In this document: positions 43,136 through 50,447 of the stretch, in pieces
Numbering within the stretch: position 1 is the stretch's first letter
How the letters are laid out: the number at the start of each line of letters is the position of its first letter
Source: Lachnospiraceae bacterium 28-4
GTDB lineage: Bacteria > Bacillota > Clostridia > Lachnospirales > Lachnospiraceae
DNA: 64,000 nt
Reading direction: 5' to 3'
Assembly (NCBI GenBank): GCA_000403275.2
Contig: KE159598.1
Coordinates: forward strand, 491,226 to 555,225
Made by a program: the position numbers and the translations under genes
The notes under the pieces: model-generated
Database searches by the model: none
Told to the model about the DNA's origin: nothing
What the model saw: only the letters and a program-made list of their open reading frames with translations

Positions 43136-43336
43136 TTATAACTTTGTTACGTTTACAGCCTGAGGGCCTTTTTCGCCATTTACTACTTCGAACTCAACGG
43201 CAGCGCCTTCTTCAAGAGATTTGAAGCCTTCCATATTAAGTCCTGAATAATGTACGAATACATCATTACCCTGCTCATCAGAGATGAAGCCGTAGCCTTT
43301 TTGGTTGTTAAACCATTTTACTGTACCTTTATTCAT
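43136..43336 (-). CDS. Cold-shock protein (CspA family)
   Basis: 66 aa single OB-fold RNA chaperone with both RNP motifs, KGYGFI and VFVHYSGL. It starts [20 protein letters not shown] precedes the start. The leader of about 45-55 nt contains the perfect hairpin ATATCGTTT / AAACGATAT, a likely spot for temperature-dependent control. Confidence 0.96.
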   Translation of the reverse strand: MNKGTVKWFNNQKGYGFISDEQGNDVFVHYSGLNMEGFKSLEEGAAVEFEVVNGEKGPQAVNVTKL

Positions 43337-43360
43337 GCCAGATACCTCCAGAGATTAAGT

Positions 43361-43384
43361 ATATCGTTTCCTCATAAACGATAT
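43361..43384 (-). promoter_or_regulatory. Hairpin in the csp leader
   Basis: ATATCGTTT and AAACGATAT, a 9-bp perfect stem with a six-base loop, between the csp promoter and its SD. Confidence 0.6.
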
Positions 43385-43388
43385 GTTT

Positions 43389-43417
43389 AGAATAGCATAT
43401 ATTAAAGTAAAAGTAAA
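43389..43417 (-). promoter_or_regulatory. Promoter of the csp gene
   Basis: On the minus strand TTTACT, 17 bp and TATTCT, about 53 bp upstream of the start codon. Confidence 0.6.
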
Positions 43418-43500
43418 GGAATAAATTAGTTATTTGTTGTTTTTTTAACAAATTCTGAGTGCATAATAATTTCTAAAGCCGAATTTGCATAAATAAAAAT

Positions 43501-43637
43501 CTTATAGTGCAAATACAAATAGGAATAATGATGATATGCTATAAGAGGATTAGAGATAATCCAATGTAAAATTCCCCTTTTACATGGGAAAACACTTACC
43601 TTCGGGTGAGTGTTTTTCTGCGTTATAGGGGAATTTT
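43501..43637 (+). ncRNA. Structured RNA element ahead of niaR, of unknown class
   Basis: Successive perfect stems: CTTATAG (43,501) with CTATAAG (43,539); GGATTA-GAGA-TAATCC at 43,547-43,562; ATGTAAAA-TTCCCC-TTTTACAT at 43,564-43,585; and AAAACACTTACC-TTCG-GGTGAGTGTTTT at 43,589-43,616 with one more T. AAAATTCCCC (43,568-43,577) can instead pair exactly with GGGGAATTTT (43,628-43,637) next to the niaR start region, giving two exclusive folds. I do not recognise it as a known riboswitch. Confidence 0.6.
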
Positions 43638-43674
43638 AAACAGTATATCATATGAACGGATGAGGATAAAGATT

Positions 43675-44193
43675 ATGGAAGGCGATGAAAGAAGAAAAAA
43701 AATTATAGAGATACTGCATGGGAGGAAAATGCCCGTATCAGGCACGGAGCTGGCGGCGGAACTGGGAGTCAGCAGACAGGTGATCGTACAGGATATTGCT
43801 CTTTTGCGCGCTACGGACAAAAATATTCTTTCCACCAATAAAGGATATATTTTTTTTGACGGCGCACAGGAGGAAAACAGGAAAAAGCGGACTTACAAGG
43901 TGAAACATAAGGATGAAGAAATATTGGATGAACTTTTTGCGATCGTGGATATGGGCGGAAAGATAAGGGATGTTGTGGTAGAACATGGGATCTACGGGCA
44001 GATATCGGCCGATTTGATCATAAACTGCCGGGCGGACGCGGAAGCTTTTGTAAAAAAGGTGGAAAAATACAAGACAAAGCCATTGAATAATCTCACCCAC
44101 GGTATTCATTTTCATACGGTGGAAGCGGATTCGGAAGAGGCATTGAACCGGATTGGGGAAGAACTGGAACGAAAAGGGTACTTGATTCGTTAG
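43675..44193 (+). CDS. niaR: NiaR-family transcriptional regulator (HTH plus 3H domain)
   Basis: 172 aa. The N-terminal HTH_11 domain is at about residues 5-58 (GTELAAELGVSRQVIVQDIALLRA, then NKGYIF). The 3H domain carries its conserved histidines (KVKHKDEEILDELF, VVVEHGIYGQ, LTHGIHFHTVEA). In the NiaR family this domain binds niacin and Ni, and the protein represses NAD-precursor uptake and synthesis. GAGGA lies nine bases before the ATG at 43,675. The PTS-like transporter gene downstream may be a target. Confidence 0.88.
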   Translation: MEGDERRKKIIEILHGRKMPVSGTELAAELGVSRQVIVQDIALLRATDKNILSTNKGYIFFDGAQEENRKKRTYKVKHKDEEILDELFAIVDMGGKIRDVVVEHGIYGQISADLIINCRADAEAFVKKVEKYKTKPLNNLTHGIHFHTVEADSEEALNRIGEELERKGYLIR

Positions 44194-44270
44194 GAAAAAT
44201 ATGTTATCCTTGCCATTGACTGACAAGACAGATGTGTTTACATAGAAAACACAAAGAAGAGAAAGGGCGA

Positions 44271-44310
44271 GGAGAACCAAGTTTGTGTCTGCGCGGCATC
44301 CACAAACTTG
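44271..44310 (+). repeat. Hairpin repeat family C, copy 2
   Basis: CAAGTTTGTG and CACAAACTTG, a perfect 10-bp stem with the 13-base loop TCTGCGCGGCATC. It is the partner of 8346-8384. Just after it GCCAGGCTGGC and a GCGCAATAAAGCCTCGC stretch add further pairing before the next RBS. Confidence 0.65.
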
Positions 44311-44360
44311 AAAGCCAGGCTGGCTTTGCGCAATAAAGCCTCGCAGAAATGGAGTAAAAG

Positions 44361-45428
44361 ATGAGAGGATTAAAAAAGCTGCTCAATGAAATTTTTATTG
44401 ACGGACTAAGCGGGATGGCGTCGGGATTGTTCGCCACATTGATTATAGGAACGATCATACAGCAGGTCGGGAATCTCATACCCGGAGCGGCAGGGACTTA
44501 TTTGTTCATGGTAGGAAAGCTGGCGGCAGCGGTAACAGGTGCGGGGATCGGCTGCGGTGCTGCGTTAAGGCTGAAAGCGGGGCCGTTGGTTATGCTGTCC
44601 GCGGCAGCAGCCGGAATGACGGGGGCTTTTGCCGGAAAAATAACGGAGGGCGCGGTTCTTGTAGAAGGAACCATATGCCTTTCCGGCCCCGGGGAGCCTT
44701 TGGGAGCGTTTATCGCCGCGATCGTGGGTATTTATGCAGGGCGTCTTGTGACGGGAAAAACGAAGATAGATATTCTGGTGACGCCTCTTGCCTGTATTGT
44801 GCCGGGAGCGGCGGCAGGGCTGGTGCTTGGGCCGCCGATTTCCGCTTTTATGGCATGGCTGGGATCTGTGATCAACTGGGGGACGATCCAGGCACCGCTG
44901 CTGATGGGGATCGTAGTGTCCGTACTGATGGGGATGGTTTTGACGCTTCCGATCAGTTCTGCGGCCCTGGGTATTATTCTCGGACTCAATGGAATTGCCG
45001 CAGGAGCGGCGACGGTCGGGTGCTGTGCCAATATGGTCGGGTTTGCCGTGGCTTCCTTCCGGGAAAACGGGGTAAACGGTTTGCTGGCGCAAGGTTTGGG
45101 GACGAGCATGCTCCAGATAGGCAATATTGTAAAAAAACCTGTGATCTGGCTGCCGGCGATTATAACGAGCGCAGCGCTCGGCCCGGTTTCCACGATGATA
45201 TTCGGGATGGCGAATAATCCCACCGGCTCCGGTATGGGGACGGCGGGGCTTGTGGGACAGATCAACGCATACCAGGTGATGGCGGAGGGCGGAATGGCTC
45301 CCGGTGCGGTCATATTTCAAATTGCTCTGATGCATTTTGTGCTTCCGGCAGCCCTTGCTTTTTTAATTTCCGAGTGGATGCGCAAAAGGCAGTGGATCAA
45401 GGATGGAGATATGAAGCTGGACGTATAA
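44361..45428 (+). CDS. PTS EIIC-type membrane protein (EIIC_2 family)
   Basis: 355 aa with about ten hydrophobic, glycine-rich helices. It resembles the EIIC_2 group of PTS-like permeases that occur without EIIA/EIIB partners: FIDGLSGMASGLFATLIIGTII, GPPISAFMAWLGSVINWGTIQ, NNPTGSGMGTAGLVGQI. The substrate is unknown. It follows niaR by 167 bp, so a link with niacin or a related precursor is conceivable and is my inference. AAATGGAG precedes the ATG. Confidence 0.75.
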   Translation: MRGLKKLLNEIFIDGLSGMASGLFATLIIGTIIQQVGNLIPGAAGTYLFMVGKLAAAVTGAGIGCGAALRLKAGPLVMLSAAAAGMTGAFAGKITEGAVLVEGTICLSGPGEPLGAFIAAIVGIYAGRLVTGKTKIDILVTPLACIVPGAAAGLVLGPPISAFMAWLGSVINWGTIQAPLLMGIVVSVLMGMVLTLPISSAALGIILGLNGIAAGAATVGCCANMVGFAVASFRENGVNGLLAQGLGTSMLQIGNIVKKPVIWLPAIITSAALGPVSTMIFGMANNPTGSGMGTAGLVGQINAYQVMAEGGMAPGAVIFQIALMHFVLPAALAFLISEWMRKRQWIKDGDMKLDV

Positions 45429-45555
45429 AAAGAACATTTTGTAATAATTTTGAAACATATTTGGAACAAATTGTTAAAAAAATTTTGAAATAAAGTTGTA
45501 TTTCGCAAGTCACCTGTGGTAAAATAATATGAGTTTACTGGAGGTGACTTATTTT

Positions 45556-46332
45556 ATGAAGCTGAGAACGCGAAAGAGTAAGAAAAGTTATACAGTAATG
45601 ATAATCTCTGATTCGGCAAAAAACAAAAGGAAAGAATTTCATATTAATGCCGGATTTGCGGGAACAGTAATGCTGGGAAGTTTCCTTCTTCTGGTCTGTG
45701 CCGTCTGTTACGTAGTGTACAGCGTGATTACCTTATCCGATTCCATGGAGAGGTTCAAGGCACAGGCAGAGCAGAATATCAGCTTGCAGGAAGAAATAGA
45801 GCGGCTGGAGGCGGAAGCAGGGAAGTTAGAAACGGAAAAGGAGGAGATGGCGGAGCAGATAAAAGTTTTGAATGATACCGTGAATGAACATGCGGAAGTG
45901 GAGGAGGCCATGGCGGCGCAGGAAGAGGAAGAGCATATTCCGAAAGGCTTTCCTTTGAGCGGAACCGCACAGCTGAAAACGGAAGAGACAGCGGGAGATG
46001 ACGATGATGCGCAGGGTATGCGTGCGCATGAGGACAGAAAAGAAGTCATATTTGCTGCGTCGGAAGGCATTAACGTAATAGCTTCCGGTACAGGAACAGT
46101 TTTATCTGTAGATGTGGACGTGGATTATGGGAACGTTGTCAGCATAGACCATGGAAACGGCTATATTTCTATTTACCGCAACAAAGGTAATGCAGTAGTA
46201 AAGGCAGGTAACGAAGTAACGCGTGGGGCTATTTTATATGTGGTCGGGGAAGACAACACGGAAATGGGCTACAGCATAAGCAAGGACGATACATATATAG
46301 ACCCTATGGAAATGATTGAAATCAACGGTTAG
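45556..46332 (+). CDS. Membrane-anchored LytM/M23-like protein lacking catalytic residues
   Basis: 258 aa: basic N-terminus, one membrane helix (about residues 40-62), a coiled coil (about 70-118), an acidic linker and a C-terminal LytM-like beta domain (about 165-255: GINVIASGTGTVLSVDVDVDYGNVVSI, HGNGYISIYRNKG). Active M23 enzymes need an upstream H-x3-D and a final HxH; here the first is absent and the last position reads YRN, so it is probably a binding or scaffold protein, as in non-catalytic SpoIIQ. GGAGGTGA sets the start at 45,556. The bactofilin gene follows after nine bases. Confidence 0.8.
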   Translation: MKLRTRKSKKSYTVMIISDSAKNKRKEFHINAGFAGTVMLGSFLLLVCAVCYVVYSVITLSDSMERFKAQAEQNISLQEEIERLEAEAGKLETEKEEMAEQIKVLNDTVNEHAEVEEAMAAQEEEEHIPKGFPLSGTAQLKTEETAGDDDDAQGMRAHEDRKEVIFAASEGINVIASGTGTVLSVDVDVDYGNVVSIDHGNGYISIYRNKGNAVVKAGNEVTRGAILYVVGEDNTEMGYSISKDDTYIDPMEMIEING

Positions 46333-46341
46333 GAGGAAAAT

Positions 46342-46722
46342 ATGTTGGGGAGTAAGAAAACAGCGAATGTAAATGCAAAGATTGGAAGCATCATCGGTGC
46401 TGATATGCTGGTAGAAGGAACGATCACTTCTGAAGAGGCGGTTCGTATCGACGGAAGAGTAAAAGGCGATGTGAGCAGCCAGGGCGCATTGGTGATCGGA
46501 GCATCGGGAAAGGTGCTTGGAAATATTAAAGGCGCGGATATTATGGTTGCCGGAATCGTAGAGGGAGACCTGACCTCGGCAGGAAGAACAGAAGTGGCAT
46601 CTACGGGAAGCATTCGGGGCAATATCCAGACGAAGAGCCTGATCGTGGATGAAAATGCGATCTTCCAGGGACAGTGTAACATGAATTCGGCAGAAGTGAA
46701 GCTGATAGAAGAGATCGAATAA
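46342..46722 (+). CDS. Bactofilin (polymer-forming cytoskeletal protein)
   Basis: 126 aa with the right-handed beta-helix core of bactofilins (about residues 15-110): TIIGADMLVEGTITSEEAVRIDGRVKGDVSSQGALVIG and GDLTSAGRTEVASTGSIRGNIQTKSLIV. Bactofilins self-assemble into membrane-associated filaments and commonly pair with M23 proteins to shape the wall, as in CcmA with Csd proteins. Here the partner is the degenerate LytM protein upstream. A terminator follows. Confidence 0.93.
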   Translation: MLGSKKTANVNAKIGSIIGADMLVEGTITSEEAVRIDGRVKGDVSSQGALVIGASGKVLGNIKGADIMVAGIVEGDLTSAGRTEVASTGSIRGNIQTKSLIVDENAIFQGQCNMNSAEVKLIEEIE

Positions 46723-46740
46723 TAAATAAACAGAATAGAA

Positions 46741-46796
46741 AAAACAGGAGCCTGGCGGATCGCAGACAGCAGTTTCCGCTTCGGCTCCTGTTTTTT
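46741..46796 (+). terminator. Intrinsic terminator after the bactofilin gene
   Basis: ACAGGAGCC and GGCTCCTGT with inner pairing, followed by TTTTTT. Confidence 0.85.
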
Positions 46797-46823
46797 GTGC
46801 ATCAAAAAGGGAAAGTATCTTTA

Positions 46824-47126
46824 TTACTCGGCCGGTTCTTTATTTTCCATCCGGTTGAATACCATTTCGTATCCATCGTTCCCGTAATTTAAGGAGCGGT
46901 TGACCCGGCTGATCGTGGCTGTGGACGCTCCGGTTTTATCGGCAATTTCCAAATAAGTCTTGCGGTCGCGCAGCATGGTGGCTACCTCGAATCTCTGGGA
47001 AAGAGATAATAATTCGTTGACCGTACAGAGATCTTCGAAAAAAGTATAGCATTCTTCCTTTTCCCTGAGGCTAAGAATGGCATCAAATAAGTGGTCTACA
47101 GCGTTTGTTCTTATTTTTTTATTCAT
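46824..47126 (-). CDS. YerC/YecD-family TrpR-like protein
   Basis: 100 aa DNA-binding protein of the TrpR superfamily. LLSLSQRFEVATMLRDRKTYLEIADKTGASTATISRVNRSL contains the helix-turn-helix (about residues 58-80). Bacillus YerC is of unknown regulon, and binding of tryptophan is not established for the family. AGGTTTC lies before the start. The gene stands alone and converges with the bactofilin operon. Confidence 0.9.
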   Translation of the reverse strand: MNKKIRTNAVDHLFDAILSLREKEECYTFFEDLCTVNELLSLSQRFEVATMLRDRKTYLEIADKTGASTATISRVNRSLNYGNDGYEMVFNRMENKEPAE

Positions 47127-47236
47127 TGTTGAAACCTCCGAATACCTTTCTATTCTATATAGGAACTTTAGAGATAAATGCGGGTATATTTTAACATATT
47201 AAAGTTATAAAGTAAAGATAAAAGGCGGATGCCCAA

Positions 47237-47366
47237 CGGAAATCAATTTTTATAAGCCGCATGCCGGGCAAAATAAAATGGGGCTGGGGCGGCCGGAAAC
47301 GGAACTGGACGGGGTTCGGTTTTCTGCCGGAGCTTCCAATCAGATTTCATTAATGAAATGGGGCAA
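47237..47366 (-). repeat. Dispersed intergenic repeat, copy 2
   Basis: Reverse-complement partner of 54-180, including the exact dyad TTTCATTAATGAAA and GGAGCTTCCAATCAGAT. The rest of 47,127-47,468 shows only A+T-rich promoter-like sequence. Confidence 0.6.
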
Positions 47367-47468
47367 GATGATAAGAGCGGCCGGGCAGGAAAAGATATGC
47401 TTGTCATGTGGTTTTTAATACTATATAATGGAATGTAAAAGCAGGAAAATAGCGGGATGGAGGTTGGC

Positions 47469-48110
47469 ATGACGATAGACAAGGAAGATTTATTGAACAG
47501 CATAGTGGAAAGTCTGGACAGGATTCATCATATTAAATTGGATGATATTCCCAATATCGATCTGTATATGGATCAGGTGACGACTTTTATGGAAAAACAT
47601 TTAAAGAATACAACCAGATATCCCGGGGAAGATAAGATATTGACAAAGACGATGATTAATAATTATGCAAAGAATAACCTTCTCCCGCCGCCGGTAAAGA
47701 AGAAGTATTCCAGAGAACATGTACTCTTGCTGATTTTTATTTATTATTATAAGGGGATATTGACGATCAATGATATACAGACATTGTTGAACCCTCTGAC
47801 GGAGCGCTTTTTTCATAAGGATGGATTTGATCTGGGGGATGTTTATTCGGAAGTGTTCGGTTTGGAAGAAAAGCATGTGGATATGCTGAAGGATGATGTA
47901 GTGCGGAAGTTTCAGGAGTCCAAAGATACTTTTGAAGATGCGCCGGAAGACGAAAAGGCGTTTTTGCAGCTGTTTTCTTTTATTTGTATGTTAAGCTTCG
48001 ATGTTTATATAAAGAAGCTGATCATAGAAAAAGTGGTGGATTGTTTTTCCATGGCAGCGGACGAAGCGCGCCGGGAAGGAAAAAGGAATAAAGGGGATAA
48101 ACAGGAATAA
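47469..48110 (+). CDS. DUF1836 family protein
   Basis: 213 aa. The family block is at about residues 25-115: IPNIDLYMDQVTTFMEKHL, TKTMINNYAKNNLLPPPVKKKYSREHVLLLIFIYYYKGILTINDIQ. This part resembles a winged HTH of the MerR type, so DNA binding is plausible. The C-terminus is basic and disordered. ATGGAGGTTGGC makes 47,469 the likely start; the ATG at 47,457 lies in the SD. Confidence 0.85.
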   Translation: MTIDKEDLLNSIVESLDRIHHIKLDDIPNIDLYMDQVTTFMEKHLKNTTRYPGEDKILTKTMINNYAKNNLLPPPVKKKYSREHVLLLIFIYYYKGILTINDIQTLLNPLTERFFHKDGFDLGDVYSEVFGLEEKHVDMLKDDVVRKFQESKDTFEDAPEDEKAFLQLFSFICMLSFDVYIKKLIIEKVVDCFSMAADEARREGKRNKGDKQE

Positions 48111-48147
48111 GCATGGAAAATAGGCATGAAATAGGAAGTGAAACGAT

Positions 48148-48178
48148 GGGAGCTGCCGGCTGGCAGTTCCTTGTTTTG
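48148..48178 (+). terminator. Intrinsic terminator after the DUF1836 gene
   Basis: GGGAGCTGCC and GGCAGTTCC around GGCT, followed by TTGTTTTG. The next 60 bp are A-tract-rich and may boost the sigma operon promoter. Confidence 0.7.
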
Positions 48179-48308
48179 TGCCGGGAGCGTAGAAAAAAAT
48201 TTTAAAATAAAAAAATTCGAAAAAATTGAAAAAAATTGAAGATAAGAGGCAGAGGAATGCGTTATAAGGGATAGAAAGAGAAAAAGGAGGGAGGAAAGTA
48301 TTCATCCT

Positions 48309-48836
48309 ATGAACAGTACTTTAAAAATAAATAAGGAAGAAAGGCTTTCCATGATGGTCGATACTTATCAGAACCTCGTTTTCTCTGTCTGTTATAAAGT
48401 AACCGGAGATTATTTTGCGGCGGAGGATCTTGCGCAGGAGGCTTTTCTGTCCGCTTATAAGAATCTGGATGATTTTGAGGGGGACAATGAAAAAGCCTGG
48501 CTATGCAGGATAGCGACGAATAAGAGCATTGATTATCTAAGAAGTGCAAGGAGGAGAGAGTCGCCGACGGAGGATCTCTTTTTTGAGCAGCAAAGCGGGG
48601 AAAAAGAGTCGCCGGAAGAAATCTGTCTGGAGCGGGAAGTAAAGGAAAGACTGCTGGAATATTGCGGAAGGCTGAAAGCGCCATATAATGAAATTGCCAA
48701 AAGCGTCTATTATGACGAAAAGAAAGCCGATGAGATCGCGAAAGAAAGAAACGAAAATGTTAAGACGGTACAGACGCAGATATACAGGGCAAGAAATATG
48801 CTGCGGAAAATATACGGAAAGGAGAGGAGCGCATGA
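48309..48836 (+). CDS. ECF-type RNA polymerase sigma factor
   Basis: 175 aa. Region 2 spans about residues 18-85 (YQNLVFSVCYKVTGDYFAAEDLAQEAFLSAYKNL, then AWLCRIATNKSIDYLRSARRR), and region 4 about 115-170 (YNEIAKSVYYDEKKADEIAKERNENVKTVQTQIYRARNML). GGAGGGAGG lies upstream at slightly long spacing. Its stop overlaps the next gene (ATGA), which encodes a one-helix membrane protein, the usual arrangement of an ECF sigma with its anti-sigma. Confidence 0.9.
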   Translation: MNSTLKINKEERLSMMVDTYQNLVFSVCYKVTGDYFAAEDLAQEAFLSAYKNLDDFEGDNEKAWLCRIATNKSIDYLRSARRRESPTEDLFFEQQSGEKESPEEICLEREVKERLLEYCGRLKAPYNEIAKSVYYDEKKADEIAKERNENVKTVQTQIYRARNMLRKIYGKERSA

Positions 48837-49333
48837 AGAATGGAAATGAATATATGGATGACAGGGAATTGGAAGCTTTGGTTGCCGAGGTGGAAAACAG
48901 CGGAATGATTGCGCCTCCCGTATATTTAAAGGAACTGATTATGAAAGAGGTAAACCGGCGGCCGGAGGAGGGCGGTAAGATACGGAAGGCGTCAAAGGAG
49001 GAGCTGGTACGGGCGGCGAAACGGAGGTTTTTTGCCGACAGCCTCAAAATCGTAGCGGCAGCCGCAGCAGCGATGTTCTGTCTGACGGAGATGCCGGTTG
49101 ATTTCAGCGGCGGAGGTATGCTGGAAAGCAGCAGAATAGAAGCGCGGATAGAGAAAGATACGGAAAGGTATTATGAGGAGAAGCAAAAAGCCCTTGCCGG
49201 TAAGGAAGGCATTGGCGTAAGGCTGGGAGAATTGCTGGAAGAGCGTTTCGGATGGGAACTCCCGGCGGGGACAGATGGAATATTCGGTGGTTTTTCAAAT
49301 TGGTTTGGAATGGAGGAAAAGGATTATGAATAG
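48833..49333 (+). CDS. Putative anti-sigma factor
   Basis: 166 aa with one membrane helix (about residues 64-82, LKIVAAAAAAMFCLTE). A 60-residue cytoplasmic helical part (MDDRELEALVAEVENSGMI, YLKELIMKEVNRRP) would hold the sigma factor. An outer domain rich in charged helices ends in Trp/Phe/Gly-rich sequence. There is no zinc-binding ZAS motif, so the role is inferred from position and topology. It overlaps both neighbours. Confidence 0.7.
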   Translation: MKNGNEYMDDRELEALVAEVENSGMIAPPVYLKELIMKEVNRRPEEGGKIRKASKEELVRAAKRRFFADSLKIVAAAAAAMFCLTEMPVDFSGGGMLESSRIEARIEKDTERYYEEKQKALAGKEGIGVRLGELLEERFGWELPAGTDGIFGGFSNWFGMEEKDYE

Positions 49334-50030
49334 AAGGAAGAAGAGCGGATTTTTGACATTTTGTTTTTCGCTGATTCCCGGGGCAGGAGAAATGTATCTG
49401 GGATTTATGAAGATGGGTGTCAGCTTGATGGGATTGTTTTTTGCAGTAATAGTGGTCGGCGGATTTTTGAATGTGGCATCGGTGATGCTGATTGATGTGA
49501 TAGTGTGGTTTTACAGTTTTTTCCATGTCCATAATCTGGCAGGAATGCCGGACGAGGAATTTCTGGCTGTAGAAGATGAGTTCCTGTTCCGGCTGGACGA
49601 AGTTTTTGATATGGGGTGGAAAAAAGAAAAATATAGAAAAATAGTCGCTGTCATCATGATTGCGGCAGGAATCCTGCTGTTATGGAACGGATGGAAGGCA
49701 GCGTTGAGGCCATGGATACCGTATTTCCTGTTTGATATGATCAGCCGGTTTGAGAATACGGCACCAAGGATACTGGCAGGAATAGCGATTATATTCGGCG
49801 GCATTCATATGATAAAGGGAAAAAGGGAAGAGATGGAAGAAGTAATCATCGATATTGATGCCAATGATATTAATGATACCAATGATATCAATGATACTAA
49901 TGATATCATTGATATCAGGAAAGAGAATAGTTCAGGGAACAAGGAAAGGGAGGCAGAGACTGGTTTTATGCCGATCGTGGAGGCGGAAAGGAAAGGATAT
50001 GGAACAGAAACAGAGCGTAAGGATTCGTAG
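49326..50030 (+). CDS. Multi-pass membrane protein of the sigma operon
   Basis: 234 aa with hydrophobic helices at about residues 8-30, 36-62, 107-125 and 150-165. The opening (GFLTFCFSLIPGAGEMYLGFMKMGVSLM) resembles TM2-like small membrane domains. The C-terminus is acidic with NDINDTNDINDTNDIID, encoded by six 9-bp tandem units at about 49,860-49,913. Function unknown. The start at 49,326 has GGAGG and overlaps the anti-sigma stop by eight bases. Confidence 0.72.
   Translation: MNRRKKSGFLTFCFSLIPGAGEMYLGFMKMGVSLMGLFFAVIVVGGFLNVASVMLIDVIVWFYSFFHVHNLAGMPDEEFLAVEDEFLFRLDEVFDMGWKKEKYRKIVAVIMIAAGILLLWNGWKAALRPWIPYFLFDMISRFENTAPRILAGIAIIFGGIHMIKGKREEMEEVIIDIDANDINDTNDINDTNDIIDIRKENSSGNKEREAETGFMPIVEAERKGYGTETERKDS
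49860..49913 (+). repeat. 9-bp tandem repeat within a coding region
   Basis: Six units of the form AATGATAYY (last unit ATTGATATC), encoding Asn-Asp-Ile/Thr. Units of nine preserve the frame, so copy number could vary without loss of function. Confidence 0.75.
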
Positions 50031-50349
50031 AGTAGGTACATTGACCTTTGGCTGCATGCTGCTGGTATTCGGAATATTGTTCCTGATACGCATATTTGTA
50101 CCGGGTCTGGATTATGAAATCATTTTCCGATGCTGGCCCTGTATCCTGATTGTTCTTGGAATAGAGGTGTTGGCAGGGAATTATAAGGCATCGAAGATAA
50201 TAGGGGAAGGATGCCAGGTACAGTTTGTTTATGATAAGACGGCGATTTTTTTAACAATCTGCATTACCTTCTTTACTATGGCGATGGCGGTGGCGGAGTT
50301 TTGCATACGGTGTGCTGAAGTATACGGGAATGGGTGCATCAGATTTTGA
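49999..50349 (+). CDS. Small membrane protein with LiaF/DUF5668-like helices
   Basis: 116 aa: a basic start, then FGCMLLVFGILFLIRIF and IIFRCWPCILIVLGIEVL, the paired-helix pattern of DUF5668/LiaI-LiaF-type membrane segments, and a third helix (FLTICITFFTMAMAVAEF). It is the last gene of the sigma operon, overlaps the previous gene by 32 bp and is followed by a strong terminator. A role in envelope stress sensing fits the operon but is inferred. Confidence 0.65.
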   Translation: MEQKQSVRIRRVGTLTFGCMLLVFGILFLIRIFVPGLDYEIIFRCWPCILIVLGIEVLAGNYKASKIIGEGCQVQFVYDKTAIFLTICITFFTMAMAVAEFCIRCAEVYGNGCIRF

Positions 50350-50378
50350 CAGGCTGGAAGGCTGTTATGGATACGGTA

Positions 50379-50424
50379 CGGAAAAAATGGGAGGGAAGCG
50401 TTTGCTTCCTTCCCATTTTTTCCG
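50379..50424. terminator. Strong bidirectional terminator
   Basis: CGGAAAAAATGGGAGGGAAGC pairs with GCTTCCTTCCCATTTTTTCCG around a four-base loop. It separates the sigma operon from the convergent binding-protein gene. Confidence 0.85.
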
Positions 50425-50447
50425 CATAGGAATGGCGGATTAAATTT

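Noticed and set aside
44565..45335. 256-codon minus-strand frame
   Set aside because: Antisense shadow of the PTS IIC-like gene; His/Arg-rich and without motifs.
49853..49915. Tandem repeats as a possible CRISPR array
   Set aside because: The units are 9 bp with no spacers and lie inside an open reading frame. No CRISPR array or cas gene was seen anywhere in the window.
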